Shown: positions 27,401 through 35,964, counted from the stretch's first letter. The stretch: DNA of 64,000 nt from Sulfuricella denitrificans skB26 (GCF_000297055.2 NC_022357.1:2696501-2760500); one strand, 5' to 3'. The notes: a model not told the origin generated them from the letters alone. Numbers and translations are program-made.

Positions 27401-28986
27401 GAGTTGTTGGTGGTGCCGGATCCACCACCTCCACCCAAGGTCAGACGAGCCGCCCCGATACTGGACACGGAGCCACCGCCAAACCCACCCGTACTCCCCG
27501 CTGGGTTGGCGGCAGAAGCAAGCGCCGCATAGCCGCAACCATAATAGGGTGCAGTAGTAGTAAAGGCGGCACACCAACCAATTCCGCCGATACCCCCTGA
27601 GCCACCGTTTGCGCCGCCGCCGCCGCCGGAGTTCTCATCGTTAGCCGACGGGTGCCTGTCCGTGCCGCCGCCTCCGGCGTTGCCCGGTGCACCGCGTGCA
27701 AAGCTGCCATTAGGGTAGCCATCAACCCCGGTATTGGTCAAAGTACCAGGAGCAGTAAACACATAGTATGGCGTGCCGGCGATACCTTCACCCTTCGTTC
27801 CATTGGCAAGATTCGTCACCAGCGTGCGGTAATCCGTATAGGCTCCCGAACCCGTGGTAGAGCCGCGCGCAGCACCACCGCGGAAGCCCATGCCGTCCAC
27901 GCTCACAGTTGCCGAGTTCAGCGTGAGCACCCCGGTTACATCAAACGCCAGCACGCCGCCCGTACTGCCATTCCATGCCTGGGCCGTGATCGAGCCGAGC
28001 GTGTAGTTTGTATAAACGGGTACGCGAATCACCTGAAAACGGCTTTGCCCACCGCTTGTGTAGGCATTGCTTGTGCCACAGGTCAGCGTCAACGTGCTGC
28101 CCGACAATCCGGAGGCAACCGCATACTCATACAACCCTGACTTGCCCACGCTCGTCGCGCCTTTACCCACAAGATCGCCGGTCGTGCCATCGCCATAACC
28201 GTCATCATTGTTAGCATTAATGGTGGCATCCTGCATCTGCATAATGAGCACCAGGTCCCCAGCAGAAATCGGAGTGGCAGCCCCTGATGAGGCACCCAGC
28301 GAGATCGTTGTCGCTCCCGCTGCAATGCTGGTGGTGGCAGGATAGTAGGTGTTGATTACCGTGGCTGCGGTGACGCAAGCCGGTGAGGAGGCAACTTCTG
28401 TCAAAGTCCCAAAATTTGTCGCACCGGTTACGCCAGCCATCGTCGCCGTACCCGTTTTGGTAATATTGCCGCTCGCCAACGGCGAGCTTGCCGTAGGGCG
28501 AACTCGAATGTTTTGCCAGGTCAATGAATTTGTTCTTGAGCTGGCTGCCGTAACTGTGAAAGTGATTTGCGTTGCAGTAACCGTGGGCGCCGGTGCTGCG
28601 GCTGTGCCCGTAGGTGTGTCATTAATGTTTCTTGTATTGGTGTTGTTGCCGGTAACCACCACGCTTACAGCAGCTGCCGTATCAAATTCAAAACCGCTCG
28701 GCGCATTGAGAATGATGGTGCCTGTCGAAACCTCCCCTGAGCTTGCCTCGTCATACACCGGACCGCTCAACGATGTCCAGGTGCCGGCCGCGCTACACCC
28801 AGGAGCCGTGTTTGAAGGAATCGCGCTTCCTCCTGTTGAGGCAGTAACCGTACCCGCATTTGCGATCCCTCCAAAGATGCAGCTCGCCACAAAAATCAGG
28901 AGCAAGCCCACCCAAGTTGCTTGGGCATACCTGCGACCATGACTGCCCATCTTCCCTTCAAATCGATCAGAACTCGATAAACGCAT
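24466..28986 (-). CDS. mshQ: MshQ-like giant surface protein (DUF6701 type)
   Basis: About 1506 residues: a signal peptide (hydrophobic stretch near residues 18-43), Thr/Ala/Ser-rich N-terminal domains, and a long Gly-rich region (about residues 410-680). The C-terminal half resembles MshQ/DUF6701 and begins near CSAISHYAISPNGNG. It is Cys-paired and beta-rich and likely sits at the pilus tip or cell surface. The ATG at 28986 has AAAGGG about seven bases upstream and overlaps the mshP end by 20 bases. A second ATG twelve codons on is possible. Function in adhesion is inferred. Confidence 0.85.
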   Translation of the reverse strand: MRLSSSDRFEGKMGSHGRRYAQATWVGLLLIFVASCIFGGIANAGTVTASTGGSAIPSNTAPGCSAAGTWTSLSGPVYDEASSGEVSTGTIILNAPSGFEFDTAAAVSVVVTGNNTNTRNINDTPTGTAAAPAPTVTATQITFTVTAASSRTNSLTWQNIRVRPTASSPLASGNITKTGTATMAGVTGATNFGTLTEVASSPACVTAATVINTYYPATTSIAAGATTISLGASSGAATPISAGDLVLIMQMQDATINANNDDGYGDGTTGDLVGKGATSVGKSGLYEYAVASGLSGSTLTLTCGTSNAYTSGGQSRFQVIRVPVYTNYTLGSITAQAWNGSTGGVLAFDVTGVLTLNSATVSVDGMGFRGGAARGSTTGSGAYTDYRTLVTNLANGTKGEGIAGTPYYVFTAPGTLTNTGVDGYPNGSFARGAPGNAGGGGTDRHPSANDENSGGGGGANGGSGGIGGIGWCAAFTTTAPYYGCGYAALASAANPAGSTGGFGGGSVSSIGAARLTLGGGGGSGTTNNSTGSLGALSSSGAAGGGIIMIRAGSMTGSAIFNASGSNGDSTVGNDGSGGGGAGGMVLINAASGIGGVTINVKGGIGGSNLVPPGSTSTPHGPGGGGGGGYAITSATPAACNNGGGVNGVTYNNGALFGAYGAMPGGSGSCTATLTAAQIPGAPIGPVSPCSAISHYAISPNGNGVTCQPEAVTITPHSAVHAAMTATNTTTISLSATLGPGNGGAAAKGNWTAPSGTLGTFTAGAADSGTATYTFPSAGASGVILNYQNTWGQTVNFNVSDGTATERSGTASADTPYDPDMSWTTAGFRFVDASNAAIGAQTAGVTSGTYYLQPVQSSCATAGAPCAGVCADLTKNGPFANGTTTTIDLAYACTDPVTCSCTSAPATCVSNALPTLTVTNNASNYYVQGNSGSVSGYIQVPLKFATAPAGVCSGATPCAAAPFTFNFTDVGEITLNARYNVAPGGGGAGTSVGNPLQMKGISAPFVVKPYDFSIIPCTSATPCLIGPADPGLTGGGGIFIKAGNPFNATITARGFGGTATPNFGLGTAKGTETVTLTRTLMAPAAGSSGTLTGTGATTPLYRSSFINGVASVSNLAWDEVGVITLTAVNSTFLGQVLSTAATSGNVGRFIPDHFGLTGSVVTRSDLQSSEGQAVPFTYMDEPMKLTLLVTAYSAGDSVTQNYIGNFAKLDAAVLGTGGDWFNTGCAASTQCMGLGAVNGTTGLSGRLSIVGAGAYAGVGAPTSSWAAGVGTFTAHVKLNRNSTPDGPYQLLKFGAMPRDSEGVTLPGPASADTHKVNLDATAGNTLASNPDGTNERKLLFATDVRFGRLWMGNAYGPEQRDLSIPFEAQYWNGNTFIKNTADSLTRIAKANIGLGNHQPSGFSSSVDLTHIPAGPFLVASGSGSLTLVKPSGSPLSGSVDIVFDLGSTVTTNTSWVSSQPPTAGANMGYLRGKWSGTAYDRDPTSRATFGIFGSSSKKGPIYLRENY

Positions 28987-29380
28987 TGACAACCCTTTCG
29001 GTATAACCAACGCTGCCGACACCACCCCCAGCCGTCGCGGTGGATTGCACCCAGTAAACAGTCTTGCTGTCCGAGCCCTCGGTATAGATATTGGCCGCAC
29101 AGGTTACAGTAACGGAAAATCCATCCAAGGTGTACGAGGTTGGAGAGGCCGGACATGCCGCGGCTGTATTAATGCTGGCCGCCACCCACTGAACGCCGGC
29201 CTTGGCTATCCAATAGGTTCGTGTACCCTGGATATCCTGTGCCGATGTCAGGTGCTGGGTATTCGACAGGGTCAGCATGAATGCCCCCAACGCCGACAGG
29301 ATCACCAACAGGAAAATCGCCGAAACGATCGCAAACCCACGTTGCGAGCATTTCGTGAAAAAGATGCGCTGTATGTTCAT
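28967..29380 (-). CDS. mshP: MSHA minor component MshP (PilX-like)
   Basis: 137 residues with the N-terminal segment RGFAIVSAIFLLVILSALGAFML, a PilX/GspK-like hydrophobic helix preceded by a basic leader. A short Cys-containing domain follows. Its start overlaps the mshO stop by four bases and its end overlaps mshQ. Such minor components prime or stabilise pilus assembly. Confidence 0.85.
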   Translation of the reverse strand: MNIQRIFFTKCSQRGFAIVSAIFLLVILSALGAFMLTLSNTQHLTSAQDIQGTRTYWIAKAGVQWVAASINTAAACPASPTSYTLDGFSVTVTCAANIYTEGSDSKTVYWVQSTATAGGGVGSVGYTERVVNAFIEF

Positions 29381-30288
29381 GGCGTATTGTCCACATGAAC
29401 TTGATGATACAGCTGCACACTCTCGCCGGACTGCGTCATTTCCAGCGAAATGGAAACAATACCGAAGCGACTCAGGCCGGTACTGGATCCAGGCGCTTCG
29501 TAATGAAGGCTACACGAGGTGACGTTCTGGGCCAGAATGGCGCTTGCCGCAACCGGGGCCATAGTCGGGCAGTCTGCCGGTTGCGCCCAGGCACCAGTCA
29601 GCTGGCGCGAGTAGCGGTAAAGCACGCCACCGCTGCAACGATAAGCCACCACATGCTCGTTGGCAGGGATCACCTGGAAACGATAGGCAGGAGACTCACT
29701 GGGTAGTTGCTTGCGATTGAAGGGTGTCGCCGTCCCAGTGCCGACGAAGGTAATGGCCGTGGTATTGGCGGTGCCACCTGGCTCGACGACGCCGGCCACC
29801 TGGATGGCATTTGCACCAAGATAGGCATTGCCGCTAGCGCTGCCATCGTTGTATACCACCACCACATCGCCGGCGGCAATCCGGTCCGCTGCGGGCAGCG
29901 TACTATTCAGCCAGAGCATGTCAAAACTTGCATCGATTACGCTGAAATCCAGCTTGTCGCCGCTGCCTGTTGCACCCTCCTCATTCACACGGTAACGTCC
30001 GCCGATCTTGGTCGGCATGAATTCGAGACACTGGTCAGTTCCGCTAGTGGGATTGCGCACGCTGTTAGGCAGCGCCAGACGAATATCGCGCGCCATGCGC
30101 CGCACCACGGTATCGGCAACATCAGTAAGCTCTGCCCGGCGGGCGGAATCGAAATAACTATCCACGGGGCTTTTGATGAATACCGCTACCATGCCGGCAA
30201 GGATGCCAGTAATTACAATCACCATGACCATCTCGACCAAGGTGAAGCCGTGCTCGGCAGGAAATGGTTTGGGGTCTATCATTTTCAA
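29377..30288 (-). CDS. mshO: MSHA minor pilin MshO
   Basis: 303 residues. The prepilin peptidase site HG/FTLVEMVMVIVITG follows a 14-residue leader, and a large beta-rich domain with cysteines follows. Length and position (between mshD and mshP) fit MshO. It overlaps both neighbours by four bases. Confidence 0.88.
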   Translation of the reverse strand: MKMIDPKPFPAEHGFTLVEMVMVIVITGILAGMVAVFIKSPVDSYFDSARRAELTDVADTVVRRMARDIRLALPNSVRNPTSGTDQCLEFMPTKIGGRYRVNEEGATGSGDKLDFSVIDASFDMLWLNSTLPAADRIAAGDVVVVYNDGSASGNAYLGANAIQVAGVVEPGGTANTTAITFVGTGTATPFNRKQLPSESPAYRFQVIPANEHVVAYRCSGGVLYRYSRQLTGAWAQPADCPTMAPVAASAILAQNVTSCSLHYEAPGSSTGLSRFGIVSISLEMTQSGESVQLYHQVHVDNTP

Positions 30289-30782
30289 TAACCAGCCCGA
30301 TAGCCGGAAAGTTGGATGGTGTCGCCACTACCCGCAACCGTTACTGTAATTTTCTTCATGGCAACGGCGTTCACGGTCACACTTGCCACCGCTATCGTGG
30401 CAGAATAAGCCGCAAGCGATGCGATGGAGCCCGCCCCCAAAGTGGCGTTGCCCTTGATGACAGCGGTTGCCGGTACGCCATCGAAACAGGCATAGTCATC
30501 AACATCGTCATATTGCAAACGCCCGGCGCAAGTATTGAAATCTGCCTCGGCAAAACCGCCCGCGGGATTGACATAGTCCTTAGCCAGCACCTCTTCCAGA
30601 ATCGCCTCGGCCATGGCCATCGCCTGCTTGCGCACCATGGGGTCGGCGCTGGATTTCACGGTTACATTCATCACCGACAGAATGCCCACAATGGACACAC
30701 TGACGATGACGATAAAAATAATCAGCTCGATAAGCGATATGCCTCGTTGCTGCCGCCAACACCTGATGGGGTCAGTAAACAT
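30285..30782 (-). CDS. mshD: MSHA minor pilin MshD
   Basis: 165 residues with the prepilin motif RG/ISLIELIIFIVIVSVSIVG after a 14-residue basic leader. The sequence VVRKQAMAMAEAILEEVL-like (here MVRKQAMAMAEAILEEV) is characteristic of MshD/GspI-like pseudopilins. It overlaps mshC by 11 bases and mshO by four. Confidence 0.88.
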   Translation of the reverse strand: MFTDPIRCWRQQRGISLIELIIFIVIVSVSIVGILSVMNVTVKSSADPMVRKQAMAMAEAILEEVLAKDYVNPAGGFAEADFNTCAGRLQYDDVDDYACFDGVPATAVIKGNATLGAGSIASLAAYSATIAVASVTVNAVAMKKITVTVAGSGDTIQLSGYRAGY

Positions 30783-31272
30783 AACCGGTCACCGCATCAA
30801 CCTTAATACCACTGCCGTCAGGAAAGGAAATCGATACATTCGCTGCCTTATCCGTTGCTCCGGAGGCTAGAAACGTAAAACTGCCAACCGTGGCAGACAA
30901 GCCCGTTCCACCCCGTGGCGCGGAAGGAAAGGCAAGCGCCGAGTTGCAGGTAGTGGAAGGGGGTGCCGTGCCGGCAATCATCATGGTCACCCCCGTGGCG
31001 TTGAGCGTTACACAGACCGAGCGCCGCTGGGCAATCGCGGCTTTTTGCGCGTAACGCAGCAGGGACATGGTTTCATCATGAAAACCTCGCGTCTCAAACA
31101 CCGATTGATCCATGAAACGCGGAATCGCCGCCACAGCCAGCACACCAATAATGATCAGGATAACAATTAACTCAACCAGAGTGAAACCACCCACTCCCCT
31201 CTGCAACGCGCAAGACCTTCGCATCAAGTGATTTGTATCAAAACTCGGACTTGGCAGATAGTTATCTCGCAT
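30772..31272 (-). CDS. mshC: MSHA minor pilin MshC
   Basis: 166 residues. A 29-residue leader precedes GG/FTLVELIVILIIIGVLAVAAIPRF, then a GspH-like domain. The ATG at 31272 has a weak GAGA upstream; an inner ATG 16 codons on lacks any ribosome site, so the longer start is kept. It is the first gene after the terminator that follows mshA, so its expression may depend on read-through. Confidence 0.85.
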   Translation of the reverse strand: MRDNYLPSPSFDTNHLMRRSCALQRGVGGFTLVELIVILIIIGVLAVAAIPRFMDQSVFETRGFHDETMSLLRYAQKAAIAQRRSVCVTLNATGVTMMIAGTAPPSTTCNSALAFPSAPRGGTGLSATVGSFTFLASGATDKAANVSISFPDGSGIKVDAVTGYVY

Positions 31273-31318
31273 CGCTTTTATCTCATCCCGAACAGCAACC
31301 CGGCACGTTTATCAAAGC

Positions 31319-31341
31319 AAAAAAAGAGCGCTTTCGCGCTC
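31319..31341 (-). terminator. Rho-independent terminator after mshA
   Basis: Minus-strand GAGCGC-GAAA-GCGCTC hairpin (31326-31341) followed by seven T residues (31319-31325). It lies about 80 bases beyond the mshA stop and before mshC. It likely lets the major pilin be made in excess over the minor pilins. Confidence 0.88.
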
Positions 31342-31351
31342 CTTTAATCGC

Positions 31352-31370
31352 ACTGCGCCAGAAGCGCAGT
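31352..31370 (-). other. Second stem-loop in the mshA 3' region
   Basis: Perfect seven-base stem ACTGCGC/GCGCAGT with a five-base loop, 10 bases before the terminator hairpin in transcription order. There is no T-run of its own. It could protect the mshA 3' end from exonucleases. Confidence 0.6.
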
Positions 31371-31421
31371 TAGCCCACAAATTAACTTGCAATTGAAAAC
31401 AGTGGGCACCCCTTTGTCTTA

Positions 31422-31814
31422 TCAATTACCGGCGGCAATGCCCGTGTAGGTTTTAGTAGCGCTCCCATCCGTCTGAGTAACGGTACAGTTCGCCGTAGCA
31501 CCGTTGGTGGTGGTAAGGGTAGCTGCCGCAACTGTATAGCCGCTCGGTATACCCCCCTGCATGAGAGTTGCAGTGTCAGAGCAGTTGCTAACTGCGACGC
31601 ACTTGTTAGCAGCAGGTACGTTTTTCACAGCCGAACAGCCTGCATAATTGATGGCCATTGCAGACGCCATCCCTCCTGCCACTCCACCTAATGCTGCAGC
31701 TTTCGCCTCAGTTGAAAGATCAATAAACTTCGGCAATGCAGTCGCCGCCAAAATGCCCAGAATCACAATCACCACCACCAGTTCAATCAAGGTAAAACCC
31801 GATGCTTTTTTCAT
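31422..31814 (-). CDS. mshA: MSHA major pilin MshA
   Basis: Type IV pilin, 130 residues. Leader MKKASG is cut before FTLIELVVVIVILGILAATALPKF. The small C-terminal domain has Cys residues at about 60, 72, 78 and 109 for disulfides. It follows mshB by 25 bases and is followed by a strong terminator, which fits its role as the abundant structural subunit. Confidence 0.93.
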   Translation of the reverse strand: MKKASGFTLIELVVVIVILGILAATALPKFIDLSTEAKAAALGGVAGGMASAMAINYAGCSAVKNVPAANKCVAVSNCSDTATLMQGGIPSGYTVAAATLTTTNGATANCTVTQTDGSATKTYTGIAAGN

Positions 31815-31839
31815 TTCACTTCTCCTAAAAAATCAGTAA

Positions 31840-32334
31840 TTAGCAATCTGTGACATCAATAACAATCGCAGGTGCAGTGACTACCCCAGCTGCTGCCGTC
31901 GCCTCCGTATAGGAAATTTGGCAGTTCGCCGCAGTTGTCGCTCCAGCTATCTGAATGATGGTTGGGTTGACGCCAGAGGAAATGGTCACGCCATCCGTAC
32001 TTGCTGAGAGTTGCGCGGCCTGAATAATCCCGGTGCCAGGAGCCGTGCTACGCGATGGATATTGGTTAATCATCGCGACTGCTGTCCCTTCCATGGCAGC
32101 AGTACCGGCCGCAGTTGTACAGGTTCCACCCGCCACAATTCCGGACAAGTCCAGCAGGCACCTGGCGTGCGCCAGGGCCGAGGCCGAACGAATAGCGCCA
32201 TACAACCCCTGGGCTTTGGCAATGCGCGCTTCCCGCTGCATCGCCACATAACGAGGCAGAGCTGTCGCTGCAAGAATCCCGAGTATCGTGATCACCACCA
32301 CCAGTTCAATCAAGGTAAAACCTTGTTGCTTCAT
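31840..32334 (-). CDS. mshB: MSHA pilin-like protein MshB
   Basis: 164 residues with the short leader MKQQG before FTLIELVVVITILGILAATALPRY and a Cys-containing C-terminal domain. The ATG at 32334 is taken rather than a TTG five codons earlier. Its N-terminal helix is nearly identical to that of MshA, suggesting duplication. The 83-base gap to mshF could carry a promoter for the mshBA pair. Confidence 0.9.
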   Translation of the reverse strand: MKQQGFTLIELVVVITILGILAATALPRYVAMQREARIAKAQGLYGAIRSASALAHARCLLDLSGIVAGGTCTTAAGTAAMEGTAVAMINQYPSRSTAPGTGIIQAAQLSASTDGVTISSGVNPTIIQIAGATTAANCQISYTEATAAAGVVTAPAIVIDVTDC

Positions 32335-32417
32335 TTCCTTATCCCCCAAGCCTGAATACCATTATCGGCGTATCTGCCGAAAACCTGAGCCAAAACTCTA
32401 TGCCTGCTCTCGCCCAA

Positions 32418-32954
32418 CTAAAACCACTTGTACGCCTCGATTAACGACAGTTTAATCCCCGATGGCGGCATCGGGGAAGCCCTTAGTTTCATATCATCAG
32501 GAGATTTATCATAAATCGCCATAACGCTAAAACGCACTTCCCGCCGGCCACGACTATCCGGCACAAAATATCGACCCCGGTTCACCCGGTACACCAGCAC
32601 CCATGCGCTCCTGTCGTAATACCAACCGTCGCGCGGTTGTGTATCCGGCGGGGCGCCATCGAACTCGCCGAGATAATTGGCCGGCTTCTGTTCCAGCCAG
32701 GTCATCGGATTCTGCTTTTCCATGGCGGGCATTTCCCGCATCCGCCCTTCCACCATCAAGGTGGCCAGTTCCATCCGCAAAGCGCTCTTCAGGGTGGCAG
32801 CGGTATATTCCATATTGGCCTTTTCCACCCACTCCTGGTAGTAGGTCATGCGGTCCAGCAAAATGAATACCAGAACCCCCAGCACCGAGATCATCAAGGC
32901 AAATTCCAGCAAGGTCGCGCCTGCAGATTTCCGCCACACCGCCGGCTCCCCCAT
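32418..32954 (-). CDS. mshF: MSHA biogenesis protein MshF
   Basis: 178 residues with one N-terminal helix, GATLLEFALMISVLGVLVFILLDRM, that resembles a pilin-like or anchor segment, then a charged domain with YYDRSAWVLVYRVNRG. The start is the ATG overlapping the mshG stop (TAATG). MshF is poorly characterised; assignment rests on position between mshG and mshB plus this layout. Confidence 0.8.
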   Translation of the reverse strand: MGEPAVWRKSAGATLLEFALMISVLGVLVFILLDRMTYYQEWVEKANMEYTAATLKSALRMELATLMVEGRMREMPAMEKQNPMTWLEQKPANYLGEFDGAPPDTQPRDGWYYDRSAWVLVYRVNRGRYFVPDSRGRREVRFSVMAIYDKSPDDMKLRASPMPPSGIKLSLIEAYKWF

Positions 32955-34183
32955 TATTTGTGCATTGCCGCCTTGCCCAGATCCCATATCGGCAGGAACA
33001 CCCCTAGCGCCAGGATTAACACCAATATACCCAATCCGACTATCAAAATCGGCTCGATCTGCGAGCTTAAAGTTTTGACCTCATAGTCCACCTCACGATC
33101 ATACATTTCGGCGATTTCCTGCATCAGGTCATCCAGTTCGCCGGTCTCCTCCCCTACCGCAATCATTTGCAACACCACCGGTGTAAACACGCCGGAAGCA
33201 ACTGCCGTTCGCAATACGCTCTCGCCCCGCTCGATGCCTTCGCGCATCTGATTGATATGTTCTGCAATGTAATCGTTGTCCACCACCTGCGCCACCACGG
33301 TGAGTCCTTGCACAATCGGCACGCCACTTTTGCTGGCGAGAGCGAAGCTGCGAGCAAATCGCGCCAGCGTACCCTTCAACATTATTTTGCCGGCGATAGG
33401 CAAACGCAGCTTGAACTTGTCCCACTGGTACTTGCCCGAAACTGTGCGAATATAAACTCTAAAGCCTGCAACCGTGGAAATGGCTAGCAATAGCAGCAAC
33501 GGCCAGAAACGAACAGTGAAATTGGATCCGGCGATCAGCAGTTGGGTCATGAACGGCAATTCCGCATTAAACCCGGCGTACACTTTGGCGAAAGCAGGAA
33601 TCACGAACAGGTTGATTATGACTATCGCGGCGATCATCGCGATGACCACAAACATCGGGTATCGCAAGGCGGCTTTTACCCGCTCACGGGTTTCACGCTC
33701 GAATTCCAGATGGTCGAACAGCCGCAGGAATACCTGATCCAGCATGCCGGTCATCTCACCCACCCGTACCATGCTGATGTAGAACGATGAAAAAACCTGC
33801 GGCTGGCGGCTCATGGAAACGCTCAGTTCGCGTCCGCTGTCCAGACTTTCGCGCACATCCTGCAGCACACTGGCGAACGCCTTGTTCGTAGTGGACTCCT
33901 GCAGCCCCGCCAAGCCGCGCATAATAGGCACACCGGCCTTGAGCAGGGTATACAGCTGGCGGCTGAACAACTGCACATCCATCGGCCCCACCTTCTCAGC
34001 GAATAGCTGTTGCAACCAGATGTTTGCGCTATTCCCTGCGGTGACCGCTGTGGGGGTGATTTCGACTGGAGTCATGCCACTGCTCACCAGTTGGTCGGCC
34101 ACCGCGCTACTATCGGCGCTTTCCACCACCCCTTGGGTCAACTCGCCGCGAACGTTGCGCGCCTTGTATGCAAAGAAAGGCAC
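32954..34183 (-). CDS. mshG: MSHA inner-membrane platform protein MshG (PilC/GspF-like)
   Basis: 409 residues with two GspF repeats and three membrane helices, including FVVIAMIAAIVIINLFVIPAFAKVY. Both conserved loops are present (RQLYTLLKAGVPI and FARSFALASKSGVPIVQGL). I choose a GTG start at 34183, giving a protein beginning PFFAYKARN after the first residue. It lies one base after the mshE stop with GAGG upstream. The frame extends 57 codons further but through mshE. Partner of the MshE ATPase. Confidence 0.92.
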   Translation of the reverse strand: MPFFAYKARNVRGELTQGVVESADSSAVADQLVSSGMTPVEITPTAVTAGNSANIWLQQLFAEKVGPMDVQLFSRQLYTLLKAGVPIMRGLAGLQESTTNKAFASVLQDVRESLDSGRELSVSMSRQPQVFSSFYISMVRVGEMTGMLDQVFLRLFDHLEFERETRERVKAALRYPMFVVIAMIAAIVIINLFVIPAFAKVYAGFNAELPFMTQLLIAGSNFTVRFWPLLLLLAISTVAGFRVYIRTVSGKYQWDKFKLRLPIAGKIMLKGTLARFARSFALASKSGVPIVQGLTVVAQVVDNDYIAEHINQMREGIERGESVLRTAVASGVFTPVVLQMIAVGEETGELDDLMQEIAEMYDREVDYEVKTLSSQIEPILIVGLGILVLILALGVFLPIWDLGKAAMHK

Positions 34184-34184
34184 G

Positions 34185-35891
34185 TTAATCCTCGAACTGA
34201 TTGCTGATGCGCATCGCCTCGGCCACCGAGGTTTTGCCTGCAATGACCAGAGCCACGGCATGCCTCCGAAGCGTTTCACCCGCCATCTGCTGGCGGGCTG
34301 ATTTGACGAATTGCCCCGGATCATGGTGACTGATCGCGTCAACAAGGGGTTCACTCATTTCCAGCATTTCATATACACCGACCCGCCCCTGGTAACCGGT
34401 GCCATTGCAGCGCGAGCAACCGCGGCCATGCATGTAGGCATGCTGATCCACCCCTTCACCCAATTCAAACTTCAGAAACTCATGCTCATTGGGCCTGAGT
34501 GCGTAAGGTTTAGTGCAGCTCTCGCAGATCACACGAACCAGGCGCTGTGCCAGCACGACTTGCAATGAAGTCGCCACCATATAGCGCGGCACCCCCATGT
34601 CGAGCAACCGGACCGGTGTGCTTTCGGCATCGTTGGTATGCAGTGTGGATAGCACGAGGTGACCGGTCATGGCCGCGCGCAAACCGATTTGAGCGGTTTC
34701 CTGATCGCGCATCTCGCCCACCAGGATGACATCCGGGTCTTGACGCAAGGTCGAGCGCAGGACACGGGAAAAAGTCAGGTCTATTTTTTCGTTGACCTGG
34801 ATCTGGTTGATCCCTGGTAGACGATATTCCACCGGGTCTTCCACGGTGATCAGCTTTCTTTCCAGCGAATTCAGTTCAGCCAGAGCACCGTACAGCGTGG
34901 TGGTTTTGCCGCTACCGGTAGGGCCGGTGACCAGCACCAAACCGTTGGGACGACGAATGATGCTGCGGAATCTTTCCAGCATCCCGACCGGCATGCCGAG
35001 GTGATCCAGCGCTAGCATGCCGCCGCTCTGGTTGAGAAGACGCATCACCACGGACTCGCCATACTGGGTAGGCATGGTTGAAAGGCGCACATCAATTTGT
35101 TGCTGCTTGACCTTAATCGCAAAGCGACCATCCTGAGGCAAGCGTTTTTCAGAAATATCCAGGCCCGACATGAGCTTGATACGTAGCGCGAGAGCCGAGG
35201 CGATCTTGATGTCGGCCTCGGTTTGCAGGTGCAGCACACCGTCTATGCGGAAACGAATTTGCAGCTTGCTTTCCTGCGGCTCGATATGGATGTCCGAAGC
35301 GCGCACCTGGGTGGCATCGTCAAATACCGACTGCAGCAGCTTCACCACCGGCGCGTCTTCCTGGCCGGCGATCACGCCCAGAGCGCCGAAGTCTACGCTC
35401 ACATCGCCCAGGTCCTGCTCCAGTTCGCGTGCCAGACCGGTGATTTCCTCGGTGCGGCGATACAGCCGGTCGATGGTTTGCAGCAGCAGTTCTTCGTTCA
35501 CCACTGCCAGCTCGATGTCATTCTTCACCAACCGGGCAATCTCATCGTAAGCGAACAAATCGCTGGGATCCGCCATGCCTATCAGTAGGCTGTTGTCGCC
35601 GCGCTGCTCCAGGACGATGGCACGGAATCTTCTTGCCTGGGTCTCCGGCAGAAACCCGACCGCCTCCAGATTAACGTTATAATATTTGAGGTTGATATGG
35701 GGGATATTGAGCTGCTTCGCCAGCGCTTCGGAAATCTGCTCTTCCGTGACGTAGCCGTTTTCGATGAAAACACGCCCAAGCCTGCGCCCGGAACGCTTTT
35801 GCTGATCGAGCGCAGCGTCGAGCTGCACTTGCGAAATCAGTTTCTGCTGCACCAGGATTTCACCCAGGCGGACTTTTTCCGGCCTTGGCAT
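34185..35891 (-). CDS. mshE: MSHA pilus extension ATPase MshE with tandem c-di-GMP motifs
   Basis: PilB/GspE-type secretion ATPase, 568 residues. The N-terminal MshEN domain has two 24-residue motifs, RLGEILVQQKLISQVQLDAA near residue 8 and RLGRVFIENGYVTEEQISEA near residue 37, the known c-di-GMP-binding pattern. The first has Lys where Gly is usual. The motor has Walker A GPTGSGKTTTLYG, the Asp and His boxes, and a four-Cys zinc site (CESC ... CSRC). It heads the locus, so pilus extension should respond to c-di-GMP. Confidence 0.95.
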   Translation of the reverse strand: MPRPEKVRLGEILVQQKLISQVQLDAALDQQKRSGRRLGRVFIENGYVTEEQISEALAKQLNIPHINLKYYNVNLEAVGFLPETQARRFRAIVLEQRGDNSLLIGMADPSDLFAYDEIARLVKNDIELAVVNEELLLQTIDRLYRRTEEITGLARELEQDLGDVSVDFGALGVIAGQEDAPVVKLLQSVFDDATQVRASDIHIEPQESKLQIRFRIDGVLHLQTEADIKIASALALRIKLMSGLDISEKRLPQDGRFAIKVKQQQIDVRLSTMPTQYGESVVMRLLNQSGGMLALDHLGMPVGMLERFRSIIRRPNGLVLVTGPTGSGKTTTLYGALAELNSLERKLITVEDPVEYRLPGINQIQVNEKIDLTFSRVLRSTLRQDPDVILVGEMRDQETAQIGLRAAMTGHLVLSTLHTNDAESTPVRLLDMGVPRYMVATSLQVVLAQRLVRVICESCTKPYALRPNEHEFLKFELGEGVDQHAYMHGRGCSRCNGTGYQGRVGVYEMLEMSEPLVDAISHHDPGQFVKSARQQMAGETLRRHAVALVIAGKTSVAEAMRISNQFED

Positions 35892-35964
35892 AACCGCCCC
35901 CGTATTTAGAGTAATTTATTAGTTTACGATTCTATACCATTGAAAGCCCTAAAGTAACTATACA
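35892..35964. promoter_or_regulatory. Divergent promoter region mshE/trmL
   Basis: Only 73 bases separate the two start codons. The sequence is AT-rich, with a TATAGAAT-like element reading toward mshE. No regulator site is recognised. Confidence 0.4.
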
